Under the pieces are notes generated by a model. The model did not search any database and was not told the DNA's origin. It saw only the letters and a list, made by a program, of their open reading frames with translations. Below are positions 17,314-25,383 of a DNA stretch of 64,000 nucleotides, in pieces. Source of the DNA: Lachnoclostridium phytofermentans ISDg (lineage in GTDB: Bacteria; Bacillota; Clostridia; Lachnospirales; Lachnospiraceae); assembly GCF_000018685.1 (NCBI RefSeq), contig NC_010001.1:3364001-3428000 (forward strand). The letters are read 5' to 3'. Made by a program: the position numbers and the translations under genes. How positions within the stretch are numbered: the first letter of the stretch is position 1; every line of letters begins with the position of its first letter.

Positions 17314-18378
17314 CTATTCCTCGTAGTAACTACCATATACCTGTGATTCGCTTTTGATATCAATTTTGTATCCGGTTAATCTTGCAGCGAGTCTAGCATT
17401 TTGTCCCTGTCTTCCAATTGCTAAAGATAACTGATAATCTGGTACAATAACCTTCGCACTCATTTCGCCTTCACTAACATCCACTGAAACAACCTTTGCT
17501 GGACTTAATGCATTCTCAATTAATTCTGCAGGATCATCACTCCAGTTAACAATGTCAATTTTTTCACCGCCAAGTTCATTCACAATGGCATTTACTCTAG
17601 CACCATTTAAACCTACGCAAGCTCCAACTGGATCCACGTTAGGGTCGTTACTGGATACTGCCATTTTTGTTCTATCTCCAGCTTCACGTGAAATGCTCTT
17701 GATTTCTACAATTCCTTCTTTTACCTCAGTAACTTCGGCTTCAAATAATCTCTTTACAAGTTCAGGATGAGTTCTAGAAACTGTAATCTTAGGTCCTTTG
17801 GTAGTATCTTTTACTTCTAGTACATAAAGTTTTATACGGTCTGTAGGACGAAAATGCTCACCCTTGATCTGTTCATTCTCCATAAGTACAGCATCTACTT
17901 TACCAAGGTTAATGCTTACGTTGTTTCCAACATAGCGCTGAACGATACCTGTTACAATATCTTTTTCTCTTCCATAGTATTGATTGAATAAAACTTTACG
18001 CTCTTCTTCACGAATTTTTTGAACCACTACCTGCTTCGCTTTTTGAGCTGCAATTCGTCCAAAGTTCTTTGGAGTAACTTCCACCTGAACGATATCACCT
18101 AATTCATACTTTCCTTTTGGGAATTTCATTGTAGCTTCGGCCAAACTGATTTCGAGTACAGGATCTTGCACCTGTTCTACTACAACGCGCTCCGCAAATA
18201 CGCTGACAGCTCCTGTCGTACGATCAATATAAACTTTAATATTGTCTGCCTTCCCAAAATGATTTTTGCACGCTGCTACTAAAGAATTTTCCATCGCATC
18301 TAATAAGACTTCTTTGCTGATGTCCTTTTCTTTCTCAATCTGATTCAACGCTTCTATTAGTTCCTTGTTCCCTTCCAT
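17314..18378 (-). CDS. nusA: Transcription termination/antitermination protein NusA
   Basis: 354 residues, the short Firmicute form without C-terminal acidic repeats. The N-terminal RNA polymerase-binding domain (KELIEALNQIEKEKDISKEVLLDAMENSL) is followed by an S1 domain (DIVTGIVQRYVGNNVSINLGKVDAVLM). The two KH domains include SREAGDRTKMAVSSNDPNVDPVGACVGLNGARVNAI and LSLAIGRQGQNARLAARLTGYKIDI. GGAGGAATTGTAGAAC precedes the ATG. It follows rimP by 22 bp in the same transcript. Confidence 0.97.
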   Translation of the reverse strand: MEGNKELIEALNQIEKEKDISKEVLLDAMENSLVAACKNHFGKADNIKVYIDRTTGAVSVFAERVVVEQVQDPVLEISLAEATMKFPKGKYELGDIVQVEVTPKNFGRIAAQKAKQVVVQKIREEERKVLFNQYYGREKDIVTGIVQRYVGNNVSINLGKVDAVLMENEQIKGEHFRPTDRIKLYVLEVKDTTKGPKITVSRTHPELVKRLFEAEVTEVKEGIVEIKSISREAGDRTKMAVSSNDPNVDPVGACVGLNGARVNAIVNELGGEKIDIVNWSDDPAELIENALSPAKVVSVDVSEGEMSAKVIVPDYQLSLAIGRQGQNARLAARLTGYKIDIKSESQVYGSYYEE

Positions 18379-18400
18379 GTTCTACAATTCCTCCTTAAGA

Positions 18401-18868
18401 TTAAAAGTCAAGCGCTAATCTTACCATAGCGATGTCTGCTCGTGCAAACTCCATGGTTGTTCCATCTGCCTGCTCTATTATCAGCTTTTCCTGATCAAAA
18501 TCCGTCAAAATTCCCTCAAAATCCTTTTGCTTGTTAATTGCCTTATATAGCTTTATTTCAACTTCTTCACCAAGGCTGCGTTTAAAATCCTTGTCTTTTT
18601 TAAGTTGTCTACCAAGTCCTGGAGAACTTACCTCAAGAATATAGGCATCCGGAATAAAATCCTTCTCATCAAGCAAATCACTGAATCGTCTGCTGACTAC
18701 CTCGCAATCATCTACCGTAATACCGCCTTCCTTATCAATGTAAGCACGTAAATACCAATTACCAACCTCTTTTACATACTCCACATCAACCAATTCGAAA
18801 TTATTTTCTTCCATAATCGGTGTAAGAAGTTGTTCCGCCTTTAACTCATATTCCTCTCTCTTTGTCAT
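18401..18868 (-). CDS. rimP: Ribosome maturation factor RimP
   Basis: 155 residues from the ATG at 18866-18868, chosen because AAAAGGAGGTGTCTTT precedes it; the open frame extends 15 codons further without a ribosome site. RimP segments are NFELVDVEYVKEVGNWYLRAYIDKEGGITVDDCEVVSRRFSDLLD, then YILEVSSPGLGRQLKKDKDF. It acts in 30S assembly and heads the rimP-nusA-infB operon. Just upstream (18,938-18,970) is a 12-bp direct repeat, TGTGGGTCAAAA, in about two and a half copies. Confidence 0.94.
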   Translation of the reverse strand: MTKREEYELKAEQLLTPIMEENNFELVDVEYVKEVGNWYLRAYIDKEGGITVDDCEVVSRRFSDLLDEKDFIPDAYILEVSSPGLGRQLKKDKDFKRSLGEEVEIKLYKAINKQKDFEGILTDFDQEKLIIEQADGTTMEFARADIAMVRLALDF

Positions 18869-18992
18869 AAAGACACCTCCTTTTTTATTATTACCATATT
18901 GATACTTCTTCATGACAAATGATGTGTTGACTTGGCGCTATGTGGGTCAAAATGTGGGTCAAAATGTGGTCCAGATTCGCTGGGGCCCACAG

Positions 18993-19022
18993 CAAAAAGT
19001 AAGAGTGGACTTTCGTCCACTC
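18993..19022 (-). terminator. Terminator between birA and rimP
   Basis: GAGTGGAC-GAAA-GTCCACTC (a GNRA tetraloop) followed by TTACTTTTT on the minus strand, about 75 bases past the birA stop. It isolates the rimP operon from birA. Confidence 0.9.
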
Positions 19023-19098
19023 CCGTCATTATCATATCATTGCATCGGATTTATTATATCATTCATTCCAAATTATTGCAAGGACTATTTCAGAACTG

Positions 19099-20076
19099 TT
19101 AGATTAGGCGGATACTGACTTCTCCAGTATGAATGGTTTCCCTTTTCTTATCTTCGTATTCTACGATCAACCCTCCATTGTCTTCAATCCCAATCGCAGT
19201 TGCCTTCTTTGGTTCACTGTAGCCTAAGATGTTGATTTCCTTCCCAAGTATCATCGAGTTCTCCCGATAGTCTTTTAAGAATTCTCTGTTATCAGAATCC
19301 ATACAAATTTGTAACACCTGACATAGGATCTCTGCTATTAGCTGATTTCTACTTACTTCATCGGTATCTCCATGATAAAGTGCTCCAGCTACCTCTTTTA
19401 ACTCAGAAGGAATCTGTTCCATCTGTATATTGAAATTAATGCCAATTCCAAGAATAATGCTGTCAATAAGTCCTGTTTCACAATCTGTGACTGCTTCTGT
19501 CAAAATACCACAGACCTTTTTCCCTTCATAATACAAATCATTGACCCACTTAATCTGCGTTTCTTTCTTCGTCACCTTTTTAATGGCGCGGTAAACCGCA
19601 ACTGAAGCGGCTGTTGTTATATAAATTGCATCCGTGGCAGTAAGCTGCGGCTTTAATATTATACTCATGTAGATACTGCTACCTTCCAAAGAAATAAAGT
19701 TTCTACCACGTCTTCCACGCCCATTCGTCTGAACATTTGCAACGAAGACACTTCCATGAGGTGCTCCATTTGCAGAGGCCATTTTTGCATCTTGATTCGT
19801 AGAACCAGTCACTTCTCTGACCTCAATGCTAAGACTTTCCATTTCTTCATTAAGAAAGGTCTTTATCCCTTCTACAGATAATACATCGCTGGCTGTAGCC
19901 AAACAATATCCCCTGTTAGGCACTGCTTTAATCTTATATCCCATGGTTTCTAGTGCTTTGATTGCTTTCCACACTGCTGCTCTTGACACTTGTAATCTAC
20001 CCGCAAGCTCTTCACCTGAAAAAAATTCTCCACGATTTTCTTCTAAAGTTTTAAGTACCTCTTGTTTTACTGACAT
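19099..20076 (-). CDS. birA: BirA: biotin-protein ligase with N-terminal DNA-binding domain
   Basis: 325 residues. Residues 1-60 are a winged helix (SGEELAGRLQVSRAAVWKAIKALETMGYKIKAVPNRGYCL). The ligase domain follows with TNQDAKMASANGAPHGSVFVANVQTNGRGRRGRNF (biotinyl-AMP loop GRGRRGR), IKWVNDLYYEGKKVCGILTEA (catalytic Lys region) and ILGIGINFN. It biotinylates carboxylases; the N-terminal domain suggests it also represses biotin genes, as in other group II BPLs. GAGGGATTGG precedes the ATG. Confidence 0.95.
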   Translation of the reverse strand: MSVKQEVLKTLEENRGEFFSGEELAGRLQVSRAAVWKAIKALETMGYKIKAVPNRGYCLATASDVLSVEGIKTFLNEEMESLSIEVREVTGSTNQDAKMASANGAPHGSVFVANVQTNGRGRRGRNFISLEGSSIYMSIILKPQLTATDAIYITTAASVAVYRAIKKVTKKETQIKWVNDLYYEGKKVCGILTEAVTDCETGLIDSIILGIGINFNIQMEQIPSELKEVAGALYHGDTDEVSRNQLIAEILCQVLQICMDSDNREFLKDYRENSMILGKEINILGYSEPKKATAIGIEDNGGLIVEYEDKKRETIHTGEVSIRLI

Positions 20077-20183
20077 CCAATCCCTCGTTTCCTATCGGTA
20101 GTAAGAGTTCTCCTCTTTTTCTAACCTTAATTATAGCGAATCTAAGTAATGGATTCAACCATCAGATATCAGATATTAGATAT

Positions 20184-20460
20184 ATATCCTTTAAGTTACT
20201 ATAGGATAAATTCCATTAAGTTATTATAAGATATATCCTATTTAGTTATTATAAAATATATCCTATTTAGTTATTATAAAATATATCCTATTTAGTTATT
20301 ATAAAATATATCCTATTTAGTTATTATAAAATATATCCTATTTAGTTATTATAAAATATATCTTATTTAGTTATTATAAAATATATCCTATTTAGTTATT
20401 ATAAAATATATCCTATTTAGTTATTATAAAATATATCTTATTAAGTTCTATAAGATATAT
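20184..20460. repeat. 25-bp tandem repeat array, about nine near-perfect copies plus degenerate ends
   Basis: The unit ATATCCTATTTAGTTATTAT plus AAAAT recurs exactly every 25 bp from 20,233 (20,258, 20,283 and so on) to about 20,457. Less perfect copies lie at 20,184-20,232. Each unit is partly self-complementary. It lies between the 3' end of the rubrerythrin-like gene and the birA start; the rest of this gap (20,077-20,183) holds nothing recognisable. Confidence 0.92.
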
Positions 20461-20515
20461 AACTGTAAGTTACCATAAACATGAGAATACTTTACTTCTT
20501 ACCTTAAGACACTTT

Positions 20516-20896
20516 TTACTTATCATCGCTTGCTTTTGTATACGGAGCCAATGTAAGACGTACAAAAAATCCTTGACCATGATGACAGTTTGGACATTCC
20601 TTTGGTGCTTCTGTTCCTTCATGAACATATCCGCAATAGTCTTCCTGCAAATCTACTGGATAACCTCCATCCACTGTGATTGTCTCACCCATAAAAGGTC
20701 TTAAGTGCTCATAAAATAATTTTGCATGAGCGTATTCCTGATCCGCTGTAAAATTAAATATTTGTTCAATTACGTAATATTCTTGCTTTCTGGCTTGTTT
20801 CCCAGAAAAGGTATATCGATTTCTAGCTTGACTCTCTCCGGCAAATGCTCTCATTAAATTACCTTTGGTTTCACTATTCTTAAATTCAACAGACAT
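20516..20896 (-). CDS. Rubrerythrin with an internal deletion (probably non-functional or altered)
   Basis: 126 residues where rubrerythrins have about 180-195. Residues 1-~88 match the N-terminal half of the diiron four-helix bundle (NLMRAFAGESQARNRYTFSG; NFTADQEYAHAKLFYEHL; GETITVDGGYPVDLQED). The sequence then jumps directly into the rubredoxin tail (YCGYVHEGTEAPKECPNC, HHGQGFFVRLTLAPY). Missing are the third and fourth helices with the second iron-ligand set, and the first Cys of the rubredoxin CxxC pair; only CG and CPNC remain. The frame is intact. I read this as an in-frame internal deletion of roughly 65-70 residues. The gene keeps a strong ribosome site and an elaborate leader. Confidence 0.85.
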   Translation of the reverse strand: MSVEFKNSETKGNLMRAFAGESQARNRYTFSGKQARKQEYYVIEQIFNFTADQEYAHAKLFYEHLRPFMGETITVDGGYPVDLQEDYCGYVHEGTEAPKECPNCHHGQGFFVRLTLAPYTKASDDK

Positions 20897-20901
20897 AAAA
20901 A

Positions 20902-21006
20902 AACCTCCTGTATTCCATACTCTTTTGAAAGTATTACCGAAAATACAGAAGGTTATGTTTAAGTTTCAAAACTTGTAACATTATAACATGTTTTTACTAA
21001 TGACAA
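20902..21006 (-). promoter_or_regulatory. Leader hairpin sequestering the ribosome site, with upstream promoter candidate
   Basis: On the minus strand AACCTTCTGTATT (20942-20954) pairs with AATACAGGAGGTT (20902-20914), burying the AGGAGG site that serves the start at 20896. An inner stem AATACTTT/AGAGTAT sits inside. Upstream, TATAAT (20980-20985) is preceded by TTGTCA (21001-21006) at a short 15-bp spacing. The arrangement suggests control of translation, or of an unusual promoter. Confidence 0.55.
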
Positions 21007-21025
21007 GGAATCGTTTGTGCAGCAT

Positions 21026-21116
21026 ATTTTTTACTTAGTTTTAATCGTATTTTTCACTTGGTTTTAATCGTATATTTCACTTGGTTTTAATCGTATATTT
21101 CACCTGGCTTTATATG
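21026..21116. repeat. 23-bp tandem repeat, about 3.5 copies
   Basis: TTTTTACTTAGTTTTAATCGTA, then TTTCACTTGGTTTTAATCGTA twice and a decayed TTTCACCTGGCTTTATA, each 23 bp from the next. It lies between the promoter of the rubrerythrin-like gene and the 3' end of the next gene. Confidence 0.85.
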
Positions 21117-21148
21117 AAGTAAAAAGTACAAGCAAATAAATATTTTAA

Positions 21149-23422
21149 TTAAAACAAAATTCCTGTGTCCGTAGCTGCTTTATAATAAGAAACTAACGGT
21201 AGAAAACTTTGTGCAAAGTTCTTGGTCCCTGGTCCAGGCCCAATGACACTGTCCCCTACAATCTTTTTACTGCCACCTAAGGTAGCACTTTGGTTGTCCG
21301 TAGCTGATTCAAATGTCATTAAGCCATAGGTAAGATATTTCTCATTTCCTGTTAATTCATAACATATTGTTAATGCTTCTAAGATAATAGTGTTATTACC
21401 AAGTCGTTTTAGACTAGGTAACTCTTTGTAATAGAACAAACCATTGTCCATATAGCAGTTCTCTATTAAATCATCTACTGCTCGAATTATCATACCTTTG
21501 ATATTTTCACTCGGTCTAATGCGATAATATCTCATTAAACTTCCAACAGCGATAGAGATCATAAAGACAACTCGAATTGCAGTATTATCTGTATATGGAG
21601 AGAGCCAATGTCCATATTCCTTCTCCCAATCTTCAAAATGTCCTACAATCCAGTCACACTTCAAAAGCCAGCGTTCTTCATGAGTTTCCTTATATAGAGC
21701 CACAAGGCTTCGCATCGCCCATCCTGTTTCTCTCGCATTTATCTCACCCTTTTTATGAAACATTGGTGTTTCTAATAAACGCAAGATATTCTCTCCGATT
21801 CCGATTGCCGTTTTATACGCTTCTTCATCCCCGGTAAAATGATAATAATCGATTAATCCTTCGACCCATTGATGACTGCATACAATTGTACTGTTTAATA
21901 CATGGTTGTTCGTATGTTCCCATTGACCTCCATAATATAACGGATTGTCGCTATAGTGGCATACATCCACATCCATCCAATGTCTACCTGCCACTAATAA
22001 ATAGTCTAGGAAACGTCTCGTACCAGTCCTTACATACATAAGTGCACAAGCATGAGGAAAATCATATTCATTGTTCGTCCATACCGGTAAACCGCCCCCG
22101 CGTCCTTGCGTAGTATAACCCGGATCCGGAGAATCCCCCCAATTTAACATTCCATAGCATCTAGCATGACTATCCGCTTTTGCAATTAAGGAGAGTTCTA
22201 CCTTTGATATCTTTTTATCAACAAAGACGTCATGAAATGTTCCTGACTCTCTGTAAACATTGCTGTCTAATTGCGGACGATCTGGCATCTGATAAATTAA
22301 ACTACGATTATTTAATTCCTTTAAATCTTCTTCGTTCGAGTGAAAATGAAGTAGGAATTTCTGCTCTCTAGCCATTCCAGATTGCATAATAACCTTCGTC
22401 GCATTCTCAGGAACCAAACTAAGTTTAATTCCCTGCTTCGATGCCTCTACTGCTTTCGGATAGTTTTGCTGTGCCTGATAGATCGTAGCACAAACACCAC
22501 CCTCTGATGTGTTATAATCCGCAAACATGGTTCCGTAGAACACCTCCGCAATGTGCTCATTTGCTTCATATAGCAAATCTTCAGCATCTACTTTTTTAGA
22601 TACAGTTTCTCCTTCTTCACTTACCAAATAACTGGTTCGGTAATTTGAGGTTGCTACACAAGTACGATTTACCTCTAATTTATTTTTCTCTTTGCCATTT
22701 GCAAAGATTTCATATTGTAGCGATTCAATTGGCAAAGCATCATTTGAAGTGTTAAATAAACGATAAGAAACTTCAAACCATGGTTTTCCTGCATAGGCAG
22801 TCAATTGAACTGTTACTCTGTAAGACTTCTCTTTCCATATATGTTCTCCTTCACCCTCTAAGGTAACACATACAGGCCCTTCCTCCACTACATGAAACTC
22901 ATGAAGTTTAAAATCACATGCTCCTTCATGTTCTATATAAAGTTGTGGCATTCCAAACTGGCTTTCTTCATAAACGGTTCCACCACACTTTAATTCCTTT
23001 AGAAAACTGCCCTGTCCTGTTTTAGTCGTAAAGGTAAGTTCGCCGGTATCTATGGTATAGTTTAAAGAATCCTTATCCTTTGTCAGGCACAAAACATTCG
23101 GTTTCTTCTCATAGGTTAGAACTGAATTTTCTATCTTATTTCCATTTTTACTTTCTTCGAATTCTGTTCTATCTAGATATAATTCATAGGATGTTCCTTG
23201 ATTACCTGGCAGATTTGCTAAGAAACGAACAAATAAGAAACGGATGGAACCATCCTCCCAATAACTTGTTACTTTTGTTTGTGATAAGGTTTCTATTCCG
23301 TCTTTCGCAACAACGATACCCTCAATATTTCTTAACTTATCCTTAGCAATTGGTACCGCAATACTGCATGGCTCCCCTAAGCGTTCTTTTAAGTAAATCT
23401 TTTCAAAGGTTAGTGTAATCAT
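21149..23422 (-). CDS. PcRGLX/YetA-like protein (putative rhamnogalacturonan-active enzyme)
   Basis: 757 residues from the ATG at 23420-23422, chosen for AGAAGGACACACGT upstream. No signal peptide. The N-terminal 400 residues are beta-rich (ITLTFEKIYLKERLGEPCSIAVPIAK; WEDGSIRFLFVRFLANLPGN). The C-terminal half is an alpha-barrel-like region with RRFLDYLLVAGRHWMDVDVCHY, QWEHTNNHVLNSTIVCSHQWVEGLIDYYHFTGDE and ARETGWAMRSLVALYKET. I recognise the PcRGLX/YetA-like family, whose fungal founder is an exo-rhamnogalacturonan lyase. Cytoplasmic action on imported pectin oligomers is an inference that fits a plant-degrading clostridium. The catalytic residues were not identified. Confidence 0.65.
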   Translation of the reverse strand: MITLTFEKIYLKERLGEPCSIAVPIAKDKLRNIEGIVVAKDGIETLSQTKVTSYWEDGSIRFLFVRFLANLPGNQGTSYELYLDRTEFEESKNGNKIENSVLTYEKKPNVLCLTKDKDSLNYTIDTGELTFTTKTGQGSFLKELKCGGTVYEESQFGMPQLYIEHEGACDFKLHEFHVVEEGPVCVTLEGEGEHIWKEKSYRVTVQLTAYAGKPWFEVSYRLFNTSNDALPIESLQYEIFANGKEKNKLEVNRTCVATSNYRTSYLVSEEGETVSKKVDAEDLLYEANEHIAEVFYGTMFADYNTSEGGVCATIYQAQQNYPKAVEASKQGIKLSLVPENATKVIMQSGMAREQKFLLHFHSNEEDLKELNNRSLIYQMPDRPQLDSNVYRESGTFHDVFVDKKISKVELSLIAKADSHARCYGMLNWGDSPDPGYTTQGRGGGLPVWTNNEYDFPHACALMYVRTGTRRFLDYLLVAGRHWMDVDVCHYSDNPLYYGGQWEHTNNHVLNSTIVCSHQWVEGLIDYYHFTGDEEAYKTAIGIGENILRLLETPMFHKKGEINARETGWAMRSLVALYKETHEERWLLKCDWIVGHFEDWEKEYGHWLSPYTDNTAIRVVFMISIAVGSLMRYYRIRPSENIKGMIIRAVDDLIENCYMDNGLFYYKELPSLKRLGNNTIILEALTICYELTGNEKYLTYGLMTFESATDNQSATLGGSKKIVGDSVIGPGPGTKNFAQSFLPLVSYYKAATDTGILF

Positions 23423-23509
23423 ACGTGTGTCCTTCTCCCTTCCAAACAAACAGCATCTTATGTAGTTTTCAGCTCACTTTGATACTGAATTGATACTTTG
23501 ATTGCTTGT

Positions 23510-23518
23510 ATTATATCA
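23510..23518 (-). promoter_or_regulatory. Extended -10 promoter candidate for the PcRGLX-like gene
   Basis: TGATATAAT on the minus strand, a consensus extended -10, about 90 bases before the start; no good -35 is visible. The rest of 23,423-23,691 shows no gene. Confidence 0.4.
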
Positions 23519-23691
23519 CAATAATTCTTTAATGTATGGCAATATTCTTGCTCTATAACGTTGTTTTTACTGTTTTTTTGCACACCGACACAAGTTAAAA
23601 CAAAAATAGCCTTATGTCAAGTAATAGAATTTCATGAATTCTACAACTTTCCATAAAGCTATTAACTAATTCCTCTAATTAAACTCTCTTA

Positions 23692-23838
23692 TTATTCCTT
23701 ATCTGAAGACATAGATGCCTCTTTCCTATTCTTATTGATACGAATAGATTTACCAACAAATAAACCACCTGTTGCAAGTACTGCAAGGAATATAACCTTA
23801 AATGCGGTTCGTAGAAATTCGACTATAAAATTTTCCAT
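23692..23838 (-). CDS. 48-residue single-pass membrane peptide, function unknown
   Basis: An ATG at 23836-23838 preceded by GAAGGAGGTAGAGCG opens a 48-codon frame: MENFIVEFLRTAFKVIFLAV, then LATGGLFVGKSIRINKNRKE and a short polar tail. One hydrophobic helix (about residues 10-30) followed by a positive stretch predicts one membrane span with the C-terminus inside. The excellent ribosome site and sensible composition argue that it is real. I do not recognise a family. It lies 150 bases downstream of hisIE on the same strand, so it may be the last gene of the his transcript or independent. Confidence 0.7.
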   Translation of the reverse strand: MENFIVEFLRTAFKVIFLAVLATGGLFVGKSIRINKNRKEASMSSDKE

Positions 23839-23992
23839 CGCTCTACCTCCTTCAATTTAATCTTACGTTAACCAAAACTGATTTTATTATACAATAAACC
23901 GTAAAAAGATGCAAATTGAAAAAGCGAAGAACTTATGAGTAAACACTAGTTATTATCTACTATATACTTATTAATAATATCATATCATCGAA

Positions 23993-25267
23993 TTATCTTC
24001 GATGAGAAAGCTCTCCGATAATATCGTCCCAGTCAACACCACGTTCTGCCATTAACACCATCATATGATAAAGAAAATCTGAAATTTCATATTTTAATTC
24101 TTCCGGATTTGGATTTTTAGCTGCAATCACGATTTCTGTAGCCTCTTCTCCGCATTTTTTAAGAATTTTATCAATTCCCTTTTCAAACAGATAATTTGTA
24201 TAAGATCCTTCTTTTGGATTCTTTTTACGGTCTAATATTACTTGAAACACATCCTGTAAAACTAATAAAGGGTTTGACTCTTCGTACTCCTTTTTCACTA
24301 ATTCTTGAAAGAAACAAGTTGTATTTCCGGTATGGCATGCTGGGCCTTGTGGTTGTACCATTGCTAAAATTGTATCCTTATCACAATCGAGGGTTAAGGC
24401 TCTTACATACTGGTAATTCCCTGAAGTCTCACCCTTAATCCATAGGCTTTGCCTGCTTCTAGAATAATATGTCATACGTCCAGTTTCTAAAGTCTTTTCA
24501 TATGCTTCTTCATTCATATAAGCAACCATAAGAACATCCTTGGTTTTATAATCCTGTGTTACGACAGGGATTAACCCTTGTTCATTTAATTTAAATTCAG
24601 AAAATGGAAGATTACTTCGAAACGAATTCATTTCTATTCCCGTATCTTTTAATAATCTCTTAATTTTATAGATGTCCTTATTTTCATAATAATCAGTTGC
24701 AACACCTAGCACATTCTTTGTTTTAATCAAGGTTTCCATATCATTCCGTAACAAACTGTCTCTGATATAGACTGGGAACGGCGCTGTCTCTATTTTTTCT
24801 AAGATGCTCTCTGTCATGTAGACATGTTTGATAAGTACCGCATCGATGCCTAACGGAAGGATATCCTTCCTTAATTCTTCACGCTGTAAGATACCGTCAT
24901 TTTTTTCAGCACTCGCATCAAACTCTAAGATGATTTTATCTTTACCAAAACGATCAGAGCCTTCTTTTAAGATTGAGATATCTGTCAGTTTACAATACGG
25001 CAGTACCACCTTGGAAGCTCCAGTATAGAATGCTTTTTTAATATCCTCAAAACGCTTTGCGAGGTATCCAATCATGACTGGTATCTCTACCTTCTTCACA
25101 ATGGCTTTCACAGTTAATAGAAATTCTTCTCGTTCTTTCTCTAAGATAGAATAGTTATAGATAAATATTTCATCTGCACCGTTTTGTTCATAAGCTAAAG
25201 CTCGTTTTATTACACTATCCTCTAGCTCATTTTCTGCATTAATGTTAGCAATAATTTTTTTATACAT
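23993..25267 (-). CDS. hisIE: HisIE with an N-terminal degenerate HisF-like domain
   Basis: 424 residues from the ATG at 25265-25267. Residues 1-~210 have HisA/HisF barrel character (MYKKIIANINAENELEDSVIKRALAYEQNGADEIFIYNYS; VEIPVMIGYLAKRFEDIKKAFYTGASKVVLPY; KIILEFDASAEKND). The catalytic Asp expected in IIPCLD is replaced (IIANIN) and the glycine-rich phosphate loop is missing. Residues ~215-320 are HisI, phosphoribosyl-AMP cyclohydrolase (YMNEEAYEKTLETGRMTYYSRSRQSLWIKGETSGN; CDKDTILAMVQPQGPACHTG). The rest is HisE, phosphoribosyl-ATP pyrophosphatase (LQDVFQVILDRKKNPKEGSYTNYLFEKG; KKCGEEATEIVIAAKN). Steps 2 and 3 of histidine synthesis are assured; the barrel is probably structural or regulatory. 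Confidence 0.92.
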   Translation of the reverse strand: MYKKIIANINAENELEDSVIKRALAYEQNGADEIFIYNYSILEKEREEFLLTVKAIVKKVEIPVMIGYLAKRFEDIKKAFYTGASKVVLPYCKLTDISILKEGSDRFGKDKIILEFDASAEKNDGILQREELRKDILPLGIDAVLIKHVYMTESILEKIETAPFPVYIRDSLLRNDMETLIKTKNVLGVATDYYENKDIYKIKRLLKDTGIEMNSFRSNLPFSEFKLNEQGLIPVVTQDYKTKDVLMVAYMNEEAYEKTLETGRMTYYSRSRQSLWIKGETSGNYQYVRALTLDCDKDTILAMVQPQGPACHTGNTTCFFQELVKKEYEESNPLLVLQDVFQVILDRKKNPKEGSYTNYLFEKGIDKILKKCGEEATEIVIAAKNPNPEELKYEISDFLYHMMVLMAERGVDWDDIIGELSHRR

Positions 25268-25383
25268 AAAATTCTCTCTTTCTTCTAAGTACACTTTGTA
25301 CACTTTGTGAACTTTGTACGCTTCGTTTCCTTGTCATGTATAAGCAAAAGCATGCTCCGCTAATTTTACTTGTCAAGACTAAG
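25268..25383. repeat. Short repeats in the hisA-hisIE gap
   Basis: On the minus strand GTACAAAGT is repeated three times at 10-11 bp spacing just before the hisIE ribosome site. Upstream of that lies ATGACAAGGAAACGAAGCG, a relative of an ACAAGGAAAAGT..ACTTTTTCTTGT inverted repeat also seen near 5,490-5,545 and 37,450-37,485. Confidence 0.5.

Noticed and set aside
20184..20460. Could the 25-bp array be a CRISPR?
   Set aside because: Units abut directly with no unique spacers, and there are no cas genes nearby.
20960..20990. PerR-type operator (TTATAATGTTACAA) before the rubrerythrin-like gene
   Set aside because: Only one half matches the TTATAAT-N-ATTATAA box; the second half fits poorly.
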